Shown in pieces: positions 7,254-15,084 of a stretch of DNA of 15,196 bases (within the stretch, counting starts at the first letter, position 1; each line of letters opens with the position of its first letter). The stretch is from assembly GCA_002451015.1 (NCBI GenBank), contig DKBB01000279.1, forward strand, positions 5,179 through 20,374. The letters are read 5' to 3'. A program made the position numbers and the translations under genes. This stretch comes from Acidobacteria bacterium UBA6911. Its GTDB lineage: Bacteria > Acidobacteriota > UBA6911. Under the pieces are notes generated by a model. That model was not told where the DNA came from. It did not search any database and was given only the letters and a program-made list of their open reading frames with translations.

Positions 7254-8924
7254 ATGGGAATGAAAAAGGATAAGTTTGTAATCCGGAATCCGATACTGCC
7301 GGGTTTCAATCCGGATCCTTCCATTATTCGGGTGGGGGATGACTATTATGTAGCCAATTCGACATTTGAATGGTATCCGGGCGTCCAGATCCACCATTCC
7401 CGGGATCTTGTTCACTGGAATCTGCGGACGAGGCCTCTGAAACGGGCAAGCCAATTGAACCTGCTCGGAACCCCGGATTCCTGCGGCGTTTGGGCTCCCT
7501 GCCTCAGCTATGAGGACGGGATTTATTATCTTGTTTACACCGACGTCAAGCGGTACGGGCGCACGACACAGGACGCGGGCGCGGGAGCGTCCCTGAGGGA
7601 TTTTCACAACTATCTTGTAACGAGCCGGTATATCGACGGGCCCTGGTCCGAACCGGTTTATTTGAACAGCAGCGGTTTCGATCCGTCGCTGTTCCATGAC
7701 GAAGACGGTCGCAAGTACCTGTTGAATATGCTGTGGGATTATCGTCCCGGCAGGAACCGTTTTGCCGGCATAGAGCTGCGGGAGTATTCCCCCACCGAAT
7801 GCAGGCTGGTCGGCCCCTCCCATGTCATTTTTACAGGCACCTCGATCGGTTTTACTGAGGGGCCGCATCTCTACAAAAGGAACGGGTATTACTATCTTCT
7901 GACGGCCGAAGGGGGGACCGGCTGGGGCCACGCAGTGACGATGGCACGGTCCCGATCACTGACCGGTCCCTATGCACTGCACCCGGACACCCACATCCTG
8001 ACGTCCCGGGACCGGCCCGATGTGGAACTTCAGCGTGCGGGACATGCGGACCTGGTCGAAACCCAGGCAGGCGAAACCTATATGGTGTATCTGTGCGGCC
8101 GGCCTCTTCGCAACCGTGGGCGATGTGTCCTCGGGCGTGAGACCGCGATCCAGCGGATGGTGTGGTCGGAAGATGGATGGCTGCGAACGGAAGACGGCCA
8201 GGGAGTACCCCGGATCGAGATCGCCGCTCCGGCACTGGAGCCACATATTTTCCCCGAAAAGCCTGTTCGGGAAGACTTTGACAATTCGGAACTGCCTTGG
8301 GATTTTCAGTGGCTGCGCTCCCCGTGGCCGGAGGAGCTTTTCAGCCTGGAAGCGCGTCCCGGTTTCCTGCGCCTGTACGGCCGGGAATCTCTCGGCAGCC
8401 TGTATCGTCAGTCCCTGGTTGCCCGGCGCCAGCAGTCGCACTGTTTCAGCGCTTCCACCGCGGTCGATTTCGAACCCGACCGATTCCAGCAAATGGCCGG
8501 CCTGGTCTGCTACTACAACGGGAATAAATACCATTACCTTTATATTTCCCGGGACGAGGAGCTTGGAAAACATATTCGGGTGATGTCCTGCCTGCCGGAC
8601 CGAAGCCAACCCGATGTCTTTTCAGAACCGATCCCCCTACCGGGAGGTAAAACGGTGTATTTGAGGGTCGAGGTGGACTGTGAGCGCCTTTTGTTCGCTT
8701 TCCGAATGGAAGGGGACGGTTCGGACTGGCAATGGATTCCGGGACAGTTCGACGCCAGTGTCCTTTCGGACGAGGCCGGACCGCAGGGGAATCCGAATTT
8801 TACCGGAGCTTTTGTCGGAATGTGCTGCCAGGACCTTTCCGGGGCGGAGCGCCCTGCGGATTTCGATTATTTCAATTACTGCGATCGCAGCTATCAACCC
8901 TGCCCGCGAAAAGAAGTTTCGTGA
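7254..8924 (+). CDS. Glycoside hydrolase family 43, probable beta-xylosidase/arabinofuranosidase
   Basis: GH43 enzymes cut xylose or arabinose from xylo-oligosaccharides by an inverting mechanism on a five-bladed propeller. The N-terminal domain (about 12-330) shows 'NPILPGFNPDPSIIRVGDDYY' with D21 as the likely base, 'FDPSLFHDEDGRKYL' with D143 as pKa modulator, and 'GFTEGPHLYKRNGYYYL' with E202 as acid. A C-terminal beta-sandwich (about 335-550; 'REDFDNSELPWDFQWLRSP') matches the accessory domain of XynB-like beta-xylosidases. No signal peptide is seen, so it should act on imported oligosaccharides in the cytoplasm. It starts with ATG after GAGGGG about 10 bp upstream; ATG at 7260 is an alternative. 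It is the last gene of the transketolase-SDR cluster, which suggests pentose use. Substrate specificity is inferred. Confidence 0.9.
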   Translation: MGMKKDKFVIRNPILPGFNPDPSIIRVGDDYYVANSTFEWYPGVQIHHSRDLVHWNLRTRPLKRASQLNLLGTPDSCGVWAPCLSYEDGIYYLVYTDVKRYGRTTQDAGAGASLRDFHNYLVTSRYIDGPWSEPVYLNSSGFDPSLFHDEDGRKYLLNMLWDYRPGRNRFAGIELREYSPTECRLVGPSHVIFTGTSIGFTEGPHLYKRNGYYYLLTAEGGTGWGHAVTMARSRSLTGPYALHPDTHILTSRDRPDVELQRAGHADLVETQAGETYMVYLCGRPLRNRGRCVLGRETAIQRMVWSEDGWLRTEDGQGVPRIEIAAPALEPHIFPEKPVREDFDNSELPWDFQWLRSPWPEELFSLEARPGFLRLYGRESLGSLYRQSLVARRQQSHCFSASTAVDFEPDRFQQMAGLVCYYNGNKYHYLYISRDEELGKHIRVMSCLPDRSQPDVFSEPIPLPGGKTVYLRVEVDCERLLFAFRMEGDGSDWQWIPGQFDASVLSDEAGPQGNPNFTGAFVGMCCQDLSGAERPADFDYFNYCDRSYQPCPRKEVS

Positions 8925-9002
8925 TCTGGTTTTAACGATAACGGTTTCCCGCGTCCCTGCAAAGAGTTCCGCACGTTGTCCGTAGTTGCCTGAGGTGACG
9001 GA

Positions 9003-11129
9003 TTAATCCGTGAGCATGAAATACTTGCCGATGGTTGCATCCGAAGGCGGTAAGGGGCTTAACTGTTTCGCCATAAGCAGGTCTGTTGCCTCGGAAGCGT
9101 TTATCGGAATGGAGAAGATGTATCCCTGCGCGCATTCACAGCCAAGTTGACGAAGCTTCTCAACCTGCTGAGTTGTTTCCACTCCCTCCGCGATTACATT
9201 CACTCCGAGGTTTCGTCCCAACGTTATGATTGTGCGGACAATTTCGTCGTTCTCCATCATTCGGGAGACAAACGAATGGTCGATTTTCAGGTAATCCAGG
9301 GAAAACCGGTGAAGGTGACTGAGTGAAGAATATCCTGTGCCGAAATCGTCGAGTGCGATCTTAATGCCGAGGGATTTCAATGGACTAATGATGTCGATTG
9401 CAGTTTCCGGATCCGGCATAATGGCGCTTTCCATGACTTCTAGGACCAGACTGCTATCTGAAAGCTGGGTGTCGCTCAGAACTGTACGGCAATATTCCAC
9501 GATATCCGACTGGAGGAAATGCCGGGCGGATAAATTGATATGGATCGAAATTTGGTTCCCAGTGAATCGGGTTTGCCAGATGCGCGCCTGTCGGCAGGCT
9601 GTTTCGAATACCCATCGTCCGAGCGGAACGACCAGGCCTGTTTCCTCGGCAACGGGGATAAATTCGTTCGGAGATATGATACCCCGACTGGAGTGGTTCC
9701 AGCGGATAAGGGCTTCGAATCCTATAATTTTTTCTTTCTTCAGGGTGACGACGGGTTGATAGTAGATTTCGAATTCCTGTCGTTCCATACCACGCCGCAA
9801 TTCGTTTTCCAGTTGCAGCCGGGCGACGGTGTTGGCGCGCATATTGGAGTCGAAAATTTCATAGCAGCCTTTGCCGAGTGCTTTTGCGCTGTACATGGCT
9901 GTATCCGCATCGCGCAGGATTTCCTCAGGTGTCTTGTAGCCGGGATTGTACATGGCGATGCCGATGCTGGCTGTAGGAAACAGTTCCTGGCTGCTGATAA
10001 GGAAAGGTTCCGACAGCTCCGCCGTGATGCGTTCCGCCACACGTTTGGCATCGTCCAGACCGGAGACATCCTCCAGGAGAATCGTAAATTCATCGCCACC
10101 CAGCCGGGCAATTGTGTGGTTGCGTTCAAGCCGGGATATGGAGTCACAGGATCGGACGGTTGTTTCGAGTCTTCCTGCTACGGTGACAAGCATCTGGTCC
10201 CCGATGAGATGTCCCAGGTTGTCGTTAATCAGCTTGAAGCTGTCAAGATCCAGAAAGATGAGGGCAAAAGATTTATCCTGGCTGCGCTTGGCCCGTGCAA
10301 AGGAGCGCCCGAGACGATCCATGAACAGAACGCGGTTGGGCAATCCGGTCAGAACATCGATGACCTTACCGCGCGTAATATCCGTCTGGGATCCCGCCAT
10401 CCTGTAGGCTTTGCCTTTGCTGTCTCTTACCGCGGTGCCGCGTCCCAGCATCCAGAGGTAATTGCCGTCCTTGTGCTGGATGCGATATTCCCCTTCATAG
10501 TGCGGAGTCAGTTCTTCCAAGTGCGCTGTTATGTCGGCGTGTACCCTGTTGACATCATCCGGATGTACCCTTCGAAACCACTCGTCCGGTTTTTCTCCGA
10601 TTTCGTCCGCATCATAGCCGAGCATCGATTTCCAGCGCTGGGAGAAGTGGATTCTGTTTTTTTGGAAATGCCAGTCCCAGAGTCCGTCATTGGCTCCGAC
10701 TGCAGCAAGAGCATACCCCTCTTCACTTTCCCGGAGAGCTTCTTCAGCGTGTTTGCGGGATAACTGTGTCTGGATACGAGCCAGAACGATAGCGAAATCA
10801 CTCGGTTTTGTAATATAGTCGTTGGCCCCGATATTCAAAGCTTCCACGATATGTTCGCTGCATGTCTTTCCGGTTACCATGATAATGGGGAGTTCGGCGG
10901 GACTGTATTTTTTCCTCAGGTCAGAGAGAACCTCAAGCCCGCTGGTTCCCGGTATTTCAACGTCCAGCAGCATCAGATCCACGGAATTTTTTCCAAGCCA
11001 CTTTAAAGCGGCTTCCCCGCTGTCAACGGCAGATACATCGAATCCCTTCCCTGAAAGACGGTGGACCATCCATTCGCAATTCTGTGCGTCATCATCCACT
11101 ATAAGTAGAGTATCTTGTTTGGGTGTCAT
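9003..11129 (-). CDS. Response regulator with PAS, GGDEF and EAL domains (c-di-GMP turnover)
   Basis: The 708-residue protein has four domains. A receiver domain (about 6-125) carries acidic residues 12-14, phospho-acceptor D56, T86 and K108. A PAS_3/PAC sensor (about 134-253) includes 'GYDADEIGEKPDEWFRRVHPDD'. A GGDEF cyclase domain (about 255-425) has 'LTGLPNRVLFMDRL', 'LDLDSFKLINDNLGH' and the intact GGDEF at 344-348. An EAL phosphodiesterase domain (about 435-690) has E472-A-L, 'INLSARHF', 'LEVMES', 'DDFGTGYSSL', 'YLKID' and 'EGVET'. Both enzymatic sites look intact. The usual RxxD inhibitory site five residues before GGDEF is missing; R326-S-C-D329 lies 14 residues before it because of a short insert. 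The start is set at the ATG at 11129, which places the receiver at the usual distance; a GTG at 11177 would add 16 residues. The partner kinase is not in the window. No membrane segment is seen. Confidence 0.92.
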   Translation of the reverse strand: MTPKQDTLLIVDDDAQNCEWMVHRLSGKGFDVSAVDSGEAALKWLGKNSVDLMLLDVEIPGTSGLEVLSDLRKKYSPAELPIIMVTGKTCSEHIVEALNIGANDYITKPSDFAIVLARIQTQLSRKHAEEALRESEEGYALAAVGANDGLWDWHFQKNRIHFSQRWKSMLGYDADEIGEKPDEWFRRVHPDDVNRVHADITAHLEELTPHYEGEYRIQHKDGNYLWMLGRGTAVRDSKGKAYRMAGSQTDITRGKVIDVLTGLPNRVLFMDRLGRSFARAKRSQDKSFALIFLDLDSFKLINDNLGHLIGDQMLVTVAGRLETTVRSCDSISRLERNHTIARLGGDEFTILLEDVSGLDDAKRVAERITAELSEPFLISSQELFPTASIGIAMYNPGYKTPEEILRDADTAMYSAKALGKGCYEIFDSNMRANTVARLQLENELRRGMERQEFEIYYQPVVTLKKEKIIGFEALIRWNHSSRGIISPNEFIPVAEETGLVVPLGRWVFETACRQARIWQTRFTGNQISIHINLSARHFLQSDIVEYCRTVLSDTQLSDSSLVLEVMESAIMPDPETAIDIISPLKSLGIKIALDDFGTGYSSLSHLHRFSLDYLKIDHSFVSRMMENDEIVRTIITLGRNLGVNVIAEGVETTQQVEKLRQLGCECAQGYIFSIPINASEATDLLMAKQLSPLPPSDATIGKYFMLTD

Positions 11130-11337
11130 ATCACCGATTTTTTCCTGCAAATAACTGTGAACGTTCGCGAATCTCACAAGTCAGGCACCGCAGAGACTCA
11201 TAAATCGAATCTTGCGACTACTTAAGCATTTGTTCATCCATCAAGCAGTATTCGACCTTACTGCCGGGTCAGCACCCAATAAGCATTTTTTTATGATCAA
11301 ATAAGCTTTTCGGCCAAAGAGGCGGATTCGTTTATCG

Positions 11338-11379
11338 GTTTATTTGATGTTGTTTATTTGTCTATGTTTACTTGTATTC
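11338..11379 (+). repeat. Three-copy 14-bp imperfect tandem repeat
   Basis: Copies begin at 11338, 11352 and 11366 with GTTTATTTG, GTTTATTTG and GTTTACTTG. The first nine bases are nearly constant and the last five vary. A further GTTTAT precedes at 11330. It could be an iterated protein-binding site upstream of the minus-strand c-di-GMP gene or simple A/T-rich drift. Confidence 0.5.
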
Positions 11380-11546
11380 CTTCTTTTCCATATACTAATG
11401 AGTTAGTAGCATGAAAACGGCCCTGAATCCGGACGATTCAGCCTGATCCATGATTGGCTTTCATTACCTTTTTCGGTGTTCAACGGAGGGGTGGATCCCG
11501 GAATCCGGGGATAACGCCGGTTGGAAATTTTATGTGCGTGGGTTGC

Positions 11547-11586
11547 GGATTCTACGGATACCGGGTACCCGGTATCCGTAGAATCC
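11547..11586. repeat. 40-bp perfect palindrome
   Basis: The left arm GGATTCTACGGATACCGGGT is followed at once by its exact reverse complement, with no spacer and no mismatch over 20 + 20 bases. The centre is GGGTACCC flanked by GGATACC/GGTATCC. It lies about 46 bp beyond the stop of the minus-strand lipoprotein gene. No T tract follows on either strand, so it is not a standard terminator. It may be a repeated extragenic element or a hairpin-forming mobile element end. Confidence 0.9.
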
Positions 11587-11631
11587 AAACGGATGCTATT
11601 GTGTTCTTGTGGTTTAAGAAATGAGCGGCGT

Positions 11632-12624
11632 TTACCAGCCGGAAGTGGTGCCGTAAGGCATCATGATTCCGATTGCTTCAATCTCATGAATCTGGCCGTC
11701 GGTGATTTTATAGATATGCAACGCGGGCAGATTAAACGCCCCGAAAGTGTAGGGGACACTGCTTACCCCTTCCACTCCTTTTATTTCCATTTCTTTTAAG
11801 GAACCGTCATGCCAGAACATCGAGAACCCGACTGCAAGGCCTTTCTGCTCGTCGCCGATAAGAACGCGCCGTTCTTTAATATCGGTGATATAGGCGAAAG
11901 TGCCGGTGCTGATCTGGGCGGAGCAGGATCGCGGGAATTTTGCCATAGCCTCGAACATTGCCGCCATTTCAGGGTCTGCTTCCTCCGTGTCCGCACTTAC
12001 CGGCATTTGAAGCGGTTCTCTTTCTCCAGCCGTTGTCGCCCCGTTTTCCCGGCGTTCGCAATCATCCGCAAATGGGGAGAGCGTGCCGTCTTCTCCAGTG
12101 AGAGCATCATAATAGGTGAGGCCTATCCGGATCAGTTCGTCGCGGGACATCCTTTTCGCCGGATCTACATCCGCGACGAGAGCGGGCCGGGGCGTCTGCA
12201 GGTTTGCCAGAGCTGTTTCCCCCAGGCCGTCGTTATGAACGAGAAGGTGCTCGGCTTCGGTGATTTTGCCTTCTTCGACTTTCAGGCGGATGCCGGCAAG
12301 GCAGTTTTCGTTGTCGTTTTCCTGCATCATTACCAGGGCTGCAACCTGTTTTGCAACGGGATCCGCGGCATAAATCTGAAATTCTATCGGGCCGCCGGAA
12401 GCGGTTTTCCACAAACCCTCGCCCACCGGTATATTTTCTGTGTTTTCAACAAATTTCACCTCATCGGCGAATGGTATCGTGGAGGGATCGTTATTTACCA
12501 GGGCGGTCAAATATTGCTCCATTAGATCGAGGAGTTCCTGCCGCGGATCTTTGGAGGCACAGCCGCCAAGAACCAAAATGGATGCAAGCACTGCAAATAG
12601 GATCATCAGATATTTCGGTTTCAT
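11632..12624 (-). CDS. Lipoprotein of unknown function with two related NTF2-like halves
   Basis: The 330-residue product begins with a lipoprotein signal: 'MKPKYLMILFAVLASILVLGGC', with the lipobox LGGC and lipidated C22, so it should be anchored in a membrane. The rest looks like a duplicated domain. Residues about 28-130 ('QELLDLMEQYLTALVNND', 'IPFADEVKFVEN') align by eye with about 161-318 ('DELIRIGLTYYDALTGED', 'SPFADDCERREN'), each resembling SnoaL/NTF2-like folds that often bind small ligands. The tail 'LHIYKITDGQIHEIEAIGIMMPYGTTSGW' is a strongly conserved-looking ending. A good site (AAAGGG, about 8 bp) precedes the ATG. I do not know its function. It sits 216 bp beyond the homocysteine methyltransferase gene, which is too far to assume one transcript. 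Confidence 0.8.
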   Translation of the reverse strand: MKPKYLMILFAVLASILVLGGCASKDPRQELLDLMEQYLTALVNNDPSTIPFADEVKFVENTENIPVGEGLWKTASGGPIEFQIYAADPVAKQVAALVMMQENDNENCLAGIRLKVEEGKITEAEHLLVHNDGLGETALANLQTPRPALVADVDPAKRMSRDELIRIGLTYYDALTGEDGTLSPFADDCERRENGATTAGEREPLQMPVSADTEEADPEMAAMFEAMAKFPRSCSAQISTGTFAYITDIKERRVLIGDEQKGLAVGFSMFWHDGSLKEMEIKGVEGVSSVPYTFGAFNLPALHIYKITDGQIHEIEAIGIMMPYGTTSGW

Positions 12625-12840
12625 TCCATGGCCCTTTCTTCGTGAGTTAATGGGTCTTTCAATGCGTAATAATGGAAACGAGGACTATATGGCAACCGGA
12701 TGAGGGTGCTTGTCAAGGAAAAATCAGTCGGCAGACGGAGGTCAACAATCTGCAGATGGGGTGTCAATAAGCCGGATAATCGCCCTAATAAACAGGTTTG
12801 GGATACGTCTAACAATCAAAAGAACAAAGCCGGCTCCATC

Positions 12841-13746
12841 CTATTTTGAAGATTTCAACTGTAAATAATCATCCACGGCTATTCGTATAGCCCGTATATG
12901 GGCTGGACCGGTTCCGCAGCAGCCTCCGACGATCTGTACTCCAAGATCCAGCATCGCGGCGGCATTCGCGGCAAGAAAATCGGGTGTTTCGGGATAAGAC
13001 ATTCCTTCGGTGGATCTTACAGGCAAGCCGGCGTTGCTTTGAATCGCAACAGGGAGTTGCGTATGGTTGATAAATTCCTTTGCGATCCGTACCATTTTTT
13101 CCGATCCGTTTCCGCAATTGGACCCGATGATATCGGATCCGGCTTTTTCCAGTCTTTCTGCAGATTCCTGTATGGAGGAACCCATGAGAGTAAAAAATCC
13201 CCTGGGTTTTTCTTCAAATGTGACGGTGGACATGATTGGGATGCCCGTGTCGAGCGATCTTGCTGCTTTAACGGCCAGTTCCGCTTCAGCCAGGTCTGTC
13301 ATCGTTTCAATGCAGACGATATCTATGCCGCCCGCCAGAAGCGCGGCAATCTGGTTATAGAAGCTATCGTAGACCTCCTCGGGTTTCGCTGGCCCATACG
13401 GTTTTAACAGTTTGCCGGTGGTTCCCACCGAACCGGCGATATAAGCCCGATTGTCAGCGGCTCTGCGCGCCGCTTCAACCGCCAGGAGATTGATCTGCTC
13501 CGCTCTGTCGTCGAGCGAATAGTGCTGCAGCTTCATTGAGGAAGCACCGAGGCTGTTTGTCGTTATGATCTCCGCACCCGCTTCCAGGTAGAGCATGGCA
13601 ATTTCTTCAATATCTTTAGGATTGGTGATATTTACCGATTCCGGAGGTTCTCCGAGTTTAAGTCCCCGCTGCATGAGCAGGGTGCCCAAAGCTCCGTCTG
13701 CCACGATGATTTCGCCTCGTTTCAAACGCTTTAATATATTCTCCAT
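12841..13746 (-). CDS. Homocysteine S-methyltransferase domain protein (MetH N-terminal/BHMT type)
   Basis: This 301-residue protein is the zinc-dependent module that methylates homocysteine or another thiol. It shows 'ADGALGTLLMQRGL' (16-29), 'YLEAGAEIITTNSLGAS', 'IETMTDLAEAELAVKAA' and the three zinc ligands C211 ('GSNCGNG') and C276-C277 ('GGCCGTGP'). This is the N-terminal domain of B12-dependent methionine synthase MetH, but the chain stops there: no folate, B12-binding or activation domain follows. Another gene for a MetH-activation-like protein lies just upstream on the same strand (248 bp gap). A corrinoid partner from elsewhere, or S-methylmethionine as donor, are the alternatives. 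GAGG lies about 9 bp before the ATG. The family call is firm; the methyl donor is inferred. Confidence 0.88.
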   Translation of the reverse strand: MENILKRLKRGEIIVADGALGTLLMQRGLKLGEPPESVNITNPKDIEEIAMLYLEAGAEIITTNSLGASSMKLQHYSLDDRAEQINLLAVEAARRAADNRAYIAGSVGTTGKLLKPYGPAKPEEVYDSFYNQIAALLAGGIDIVCIETMTDLAEAELAVKAARSLDTGIPIMSTVTFEEKPRGFFTLMGSSIQESAERLEKAGSDIIGSNCGNGSEKMVRIAKEFINHTQLPVAIQSNAGLPVRSTEGMSYPETPDFLAANAAAMLDLGVQIVGGCCGTGPAHIRAIRIAVDDYLQLKSSK

Positions 13747-13845
13747 GCCCTGTTACCTCTACCGCGAAGAGTACCAGCAGAATTGAGCGGCTTCAATCCC
13801 TCGATCCTGCCTAACCTGCAGTTCTCACAAGGACTCTACTGCGTC

Positions 13846-13915
13846 AGCGTAAATGAATGCGTCTGCTGCGTTACGCTCCGCTTCAGGCTTTGACGGTACG
13901 GCGAGGAGCCTGAAG
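13846..13915. repeat. Two adjacent hairpin-forming inverted repeats
   Basis: AGCGTAA (13846-13852) pairs with TTACGCT (13871-13877), and CTTCAGGCT (13881-13889) pairs with AGCCTGAAG (13907-13915). Both lie in the 248-bp gap between the two methionine-synthase-like genes. They could form leader or intercistronic RNA hairpins, or be the remains of a repeated extragenic element. Confidence 0.45.
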
Positions 13916-13994
13916 GATGGCGCGCATAAAAACCATGTGTATGTTTTAGATATGGTTCTCTGTGCCGCTTCGAAAGTAATTTTGTGTGGGCCGG

Positions 13995-14708
13995 TTAATT
14001 CTCACGCTCCAGAATCGCCAGTCGCTCCACGCATTTATGCTCCTTGCAATCCTTGCAGAACGAAAATTTGGGTTTGAATCGATGGGTGTCCATGTCACCG
14101 GCAACCAGGACGCCGGATATGGACTTGAGTGGGTACATTGCGTGATTGGCTTTCAGGTCTATCCCGATTTCCTCCGGACGCACCGCTTCGAAAAGTTTTT
14201 CCTGCCCCGAGATATGCCAGCCGCAGTGTCCGGGGCAGTAATACTGACTTACCAGCACTTTCTTTGTGTGTAGCTCTTTCGGAAGAAGCTCCACAAAATG
14301 TTTGCCCATCATTTTGCCGAGTTTCTCCCCGGCTGCGGAATTGACGGCATCCAGCATGTAACCCAGGGGAGCGCCACCCTGCTTGAAGAGGTCGCTGCTC
14401 TTGGTAAACAGGGCGTCCCCAAGGGTCGCAACGAAAAGCGCAATTGCGTCCGCCTTGGGAACAATAATTCGAATCGGACCGTCAGGATCGTTCCGTCCGC
14501 TGCCTGCGAACACATTCTCGAAATCGTCTATGGGCCACTGCTGGATAATGCCTTTCGGTTCCGCAAGCTCCTTGAAAAGCTCCATGGCTGAATCTAAAAG
14601 TGCCAGGATCCTGTCCGGGACTTTGCGTCCGGTCATTCCCTGTGATTCCAGCACTTCCTTTTGACTTGGGGTGATCTCATCCGCTTTCAGTCGTATTACG
14701 TGTCTCAT
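13995..14708 (-). CDS. Protein similar to the B12-dependent methionine synthase activation domain
   Basis: This 237-residue protein resembles the domain of MetH that binds S-adenosylmethionine and reductively reactivates oxidized cobalamin. The key block is 'YYCPGHCGWHISGQEKLFEAVRPEEIGIDL' (156-185) then 'MYPLKSISGVLVAGD' (191-205), parallel to the PGY-...-L-T-E-S-...-MxPxxSxSG pattern of MetH. It also has extra cysteines: C158, C162 and a C-terminal C218-x2-C221-x4-C226 cluster that could bind iron-sulfur or zinc. MetH's activation domain has no such cluster. The start is the ATG at 14708 after AGAGG; a longer frame from a TTG at 14888 would run through a palindrome and is not chosen. The gene precedes the homocysteine methyltransferase gene on the same strand, in keeping with a shared role. 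The exact reaction is inferred. Confidence 0.72.
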   Translation of the reverse strand: MRHVIRLKADEITPSQKEVLESQGMTGRKVPDRILALLDSAMELFKELAEPKGIIQQWPIDDFENVFAGSGRNDPDGPIRIIVPKADAIALFVATLGDALFTKSSDLFKQGGAPLGYMLDAVNSAAGEKLGKMMGKHFVELLPKELHTKKVLVSQYYCPGHCGWHISGQEKLFEAVRPEEIGIDLKANHAMYPLKSISGVLVAGDMDTHRFKPKFSFCKDCKEHKCVERLAILEREN

Positions 14709-14787
14709 AACCTCTACTCTGCCAATCCATGCGTCCGAAACCTGAATAGCGTCCGGCTGGAATTGCCCTTTTTTACCACTGTCCGGA

Positions 14788-14819
14788 AAAATGGTACCTG
14801 GATATCCAGGTACCATTTT
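14788..14819. repeat. 32-bp perfect palindrome
   Basis: AAAATGGTACCTGGAT is followed directly by its exact reverse complement. The outer CCGGAA (14783-14788) and TTCCGG (14823-14828) extend the symmetry after a small bulge. A-run on one side and T-run on the other are like a two-way terminator stem, but the element lies upstream of both divergent neighbours, so an operator or a repeated extragenic element is at least as likely. Confidence 0.9.
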
Positions 14820-15079
14820 AAATTCCGGCCGGACACCATTTACCTCTTCCTCTATAGAATTCTGCATGGAGAAGTGGAGTCGTGGCAAATGCTTTTTTTA
14901 TATCGGTCTAAATCCGCGGCCGTGCAGCTCCAATCCATTAAACCTGAACCCTGAACTCCCAACGGCATACATATTGATTACTTGACGAAAGCGGGTGTCT
15001 GCTGCGAAAGTAGGGAATTCCGTACCTGGTATCGAAACGAAGATTGATACGGGATAATTTGTGCCGGTTGATAAAATGT

Positions 15080-15084
15080 GGAGG
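15080..15084 (+). promoter_or_regulatory. Ribosome binding site of the EF-G gene
   Basis: GGAGG lies 5 bp before the ATG at 15090, fixing the start of the truncated EF-G gene. Confidence 0.8.

Larger units (their letters stand above)
11130..11631. other. Gene-free stretch between the c-di-GMP gene and the lipoprotein gene
   Basis: No convincing gene lies here; the small reading frames have no recognizable domains and fall on palindromes. It holds an A/T-rich part (about 11270-11400) with a 14-bp tandem repeat, a small hairpin (CTGAATC at 11423-11429 pairing with GATTCAG at 11435-11441), an imperfect inverted repeat at about 11492-11510 (ATCCCGG / CCGGGGAT) and the 40-bp palindrome at 11547-11586. 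It is probably the promoter region of the c-di-GMP gene, but no clear -35/-10 pair was found. Confidence 0.6.

Noticed and set aside
9540..10763. 407-residue plus-strand open frame
   Set aside because: It is antisense to the GGDEF-EAL gene, whose motifs are all clear; its own product has no recognizable pattern.
11403..11588. 61-residue minus-strand open frame in the gene-free stretch
   Set aside because: Its start lies inside the 40-bp palindrome, there is no ribosome site, and the composition is not protein-like.
12684..12716. Minus-strand TTGACA and TATAGT as a promoter for the lipoprotein gene
   Set aside because: The spacer is 21 bp, too long for a standard sigma-70 promoter.
14709..14888. 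60-residue N-terminal extension of the activation-like protein from a TTG at 14888
   Set aside because: The extension reads through the 32-bp palindrome and has no conserved features; ATG 14708 begins at the first family-like sequence.
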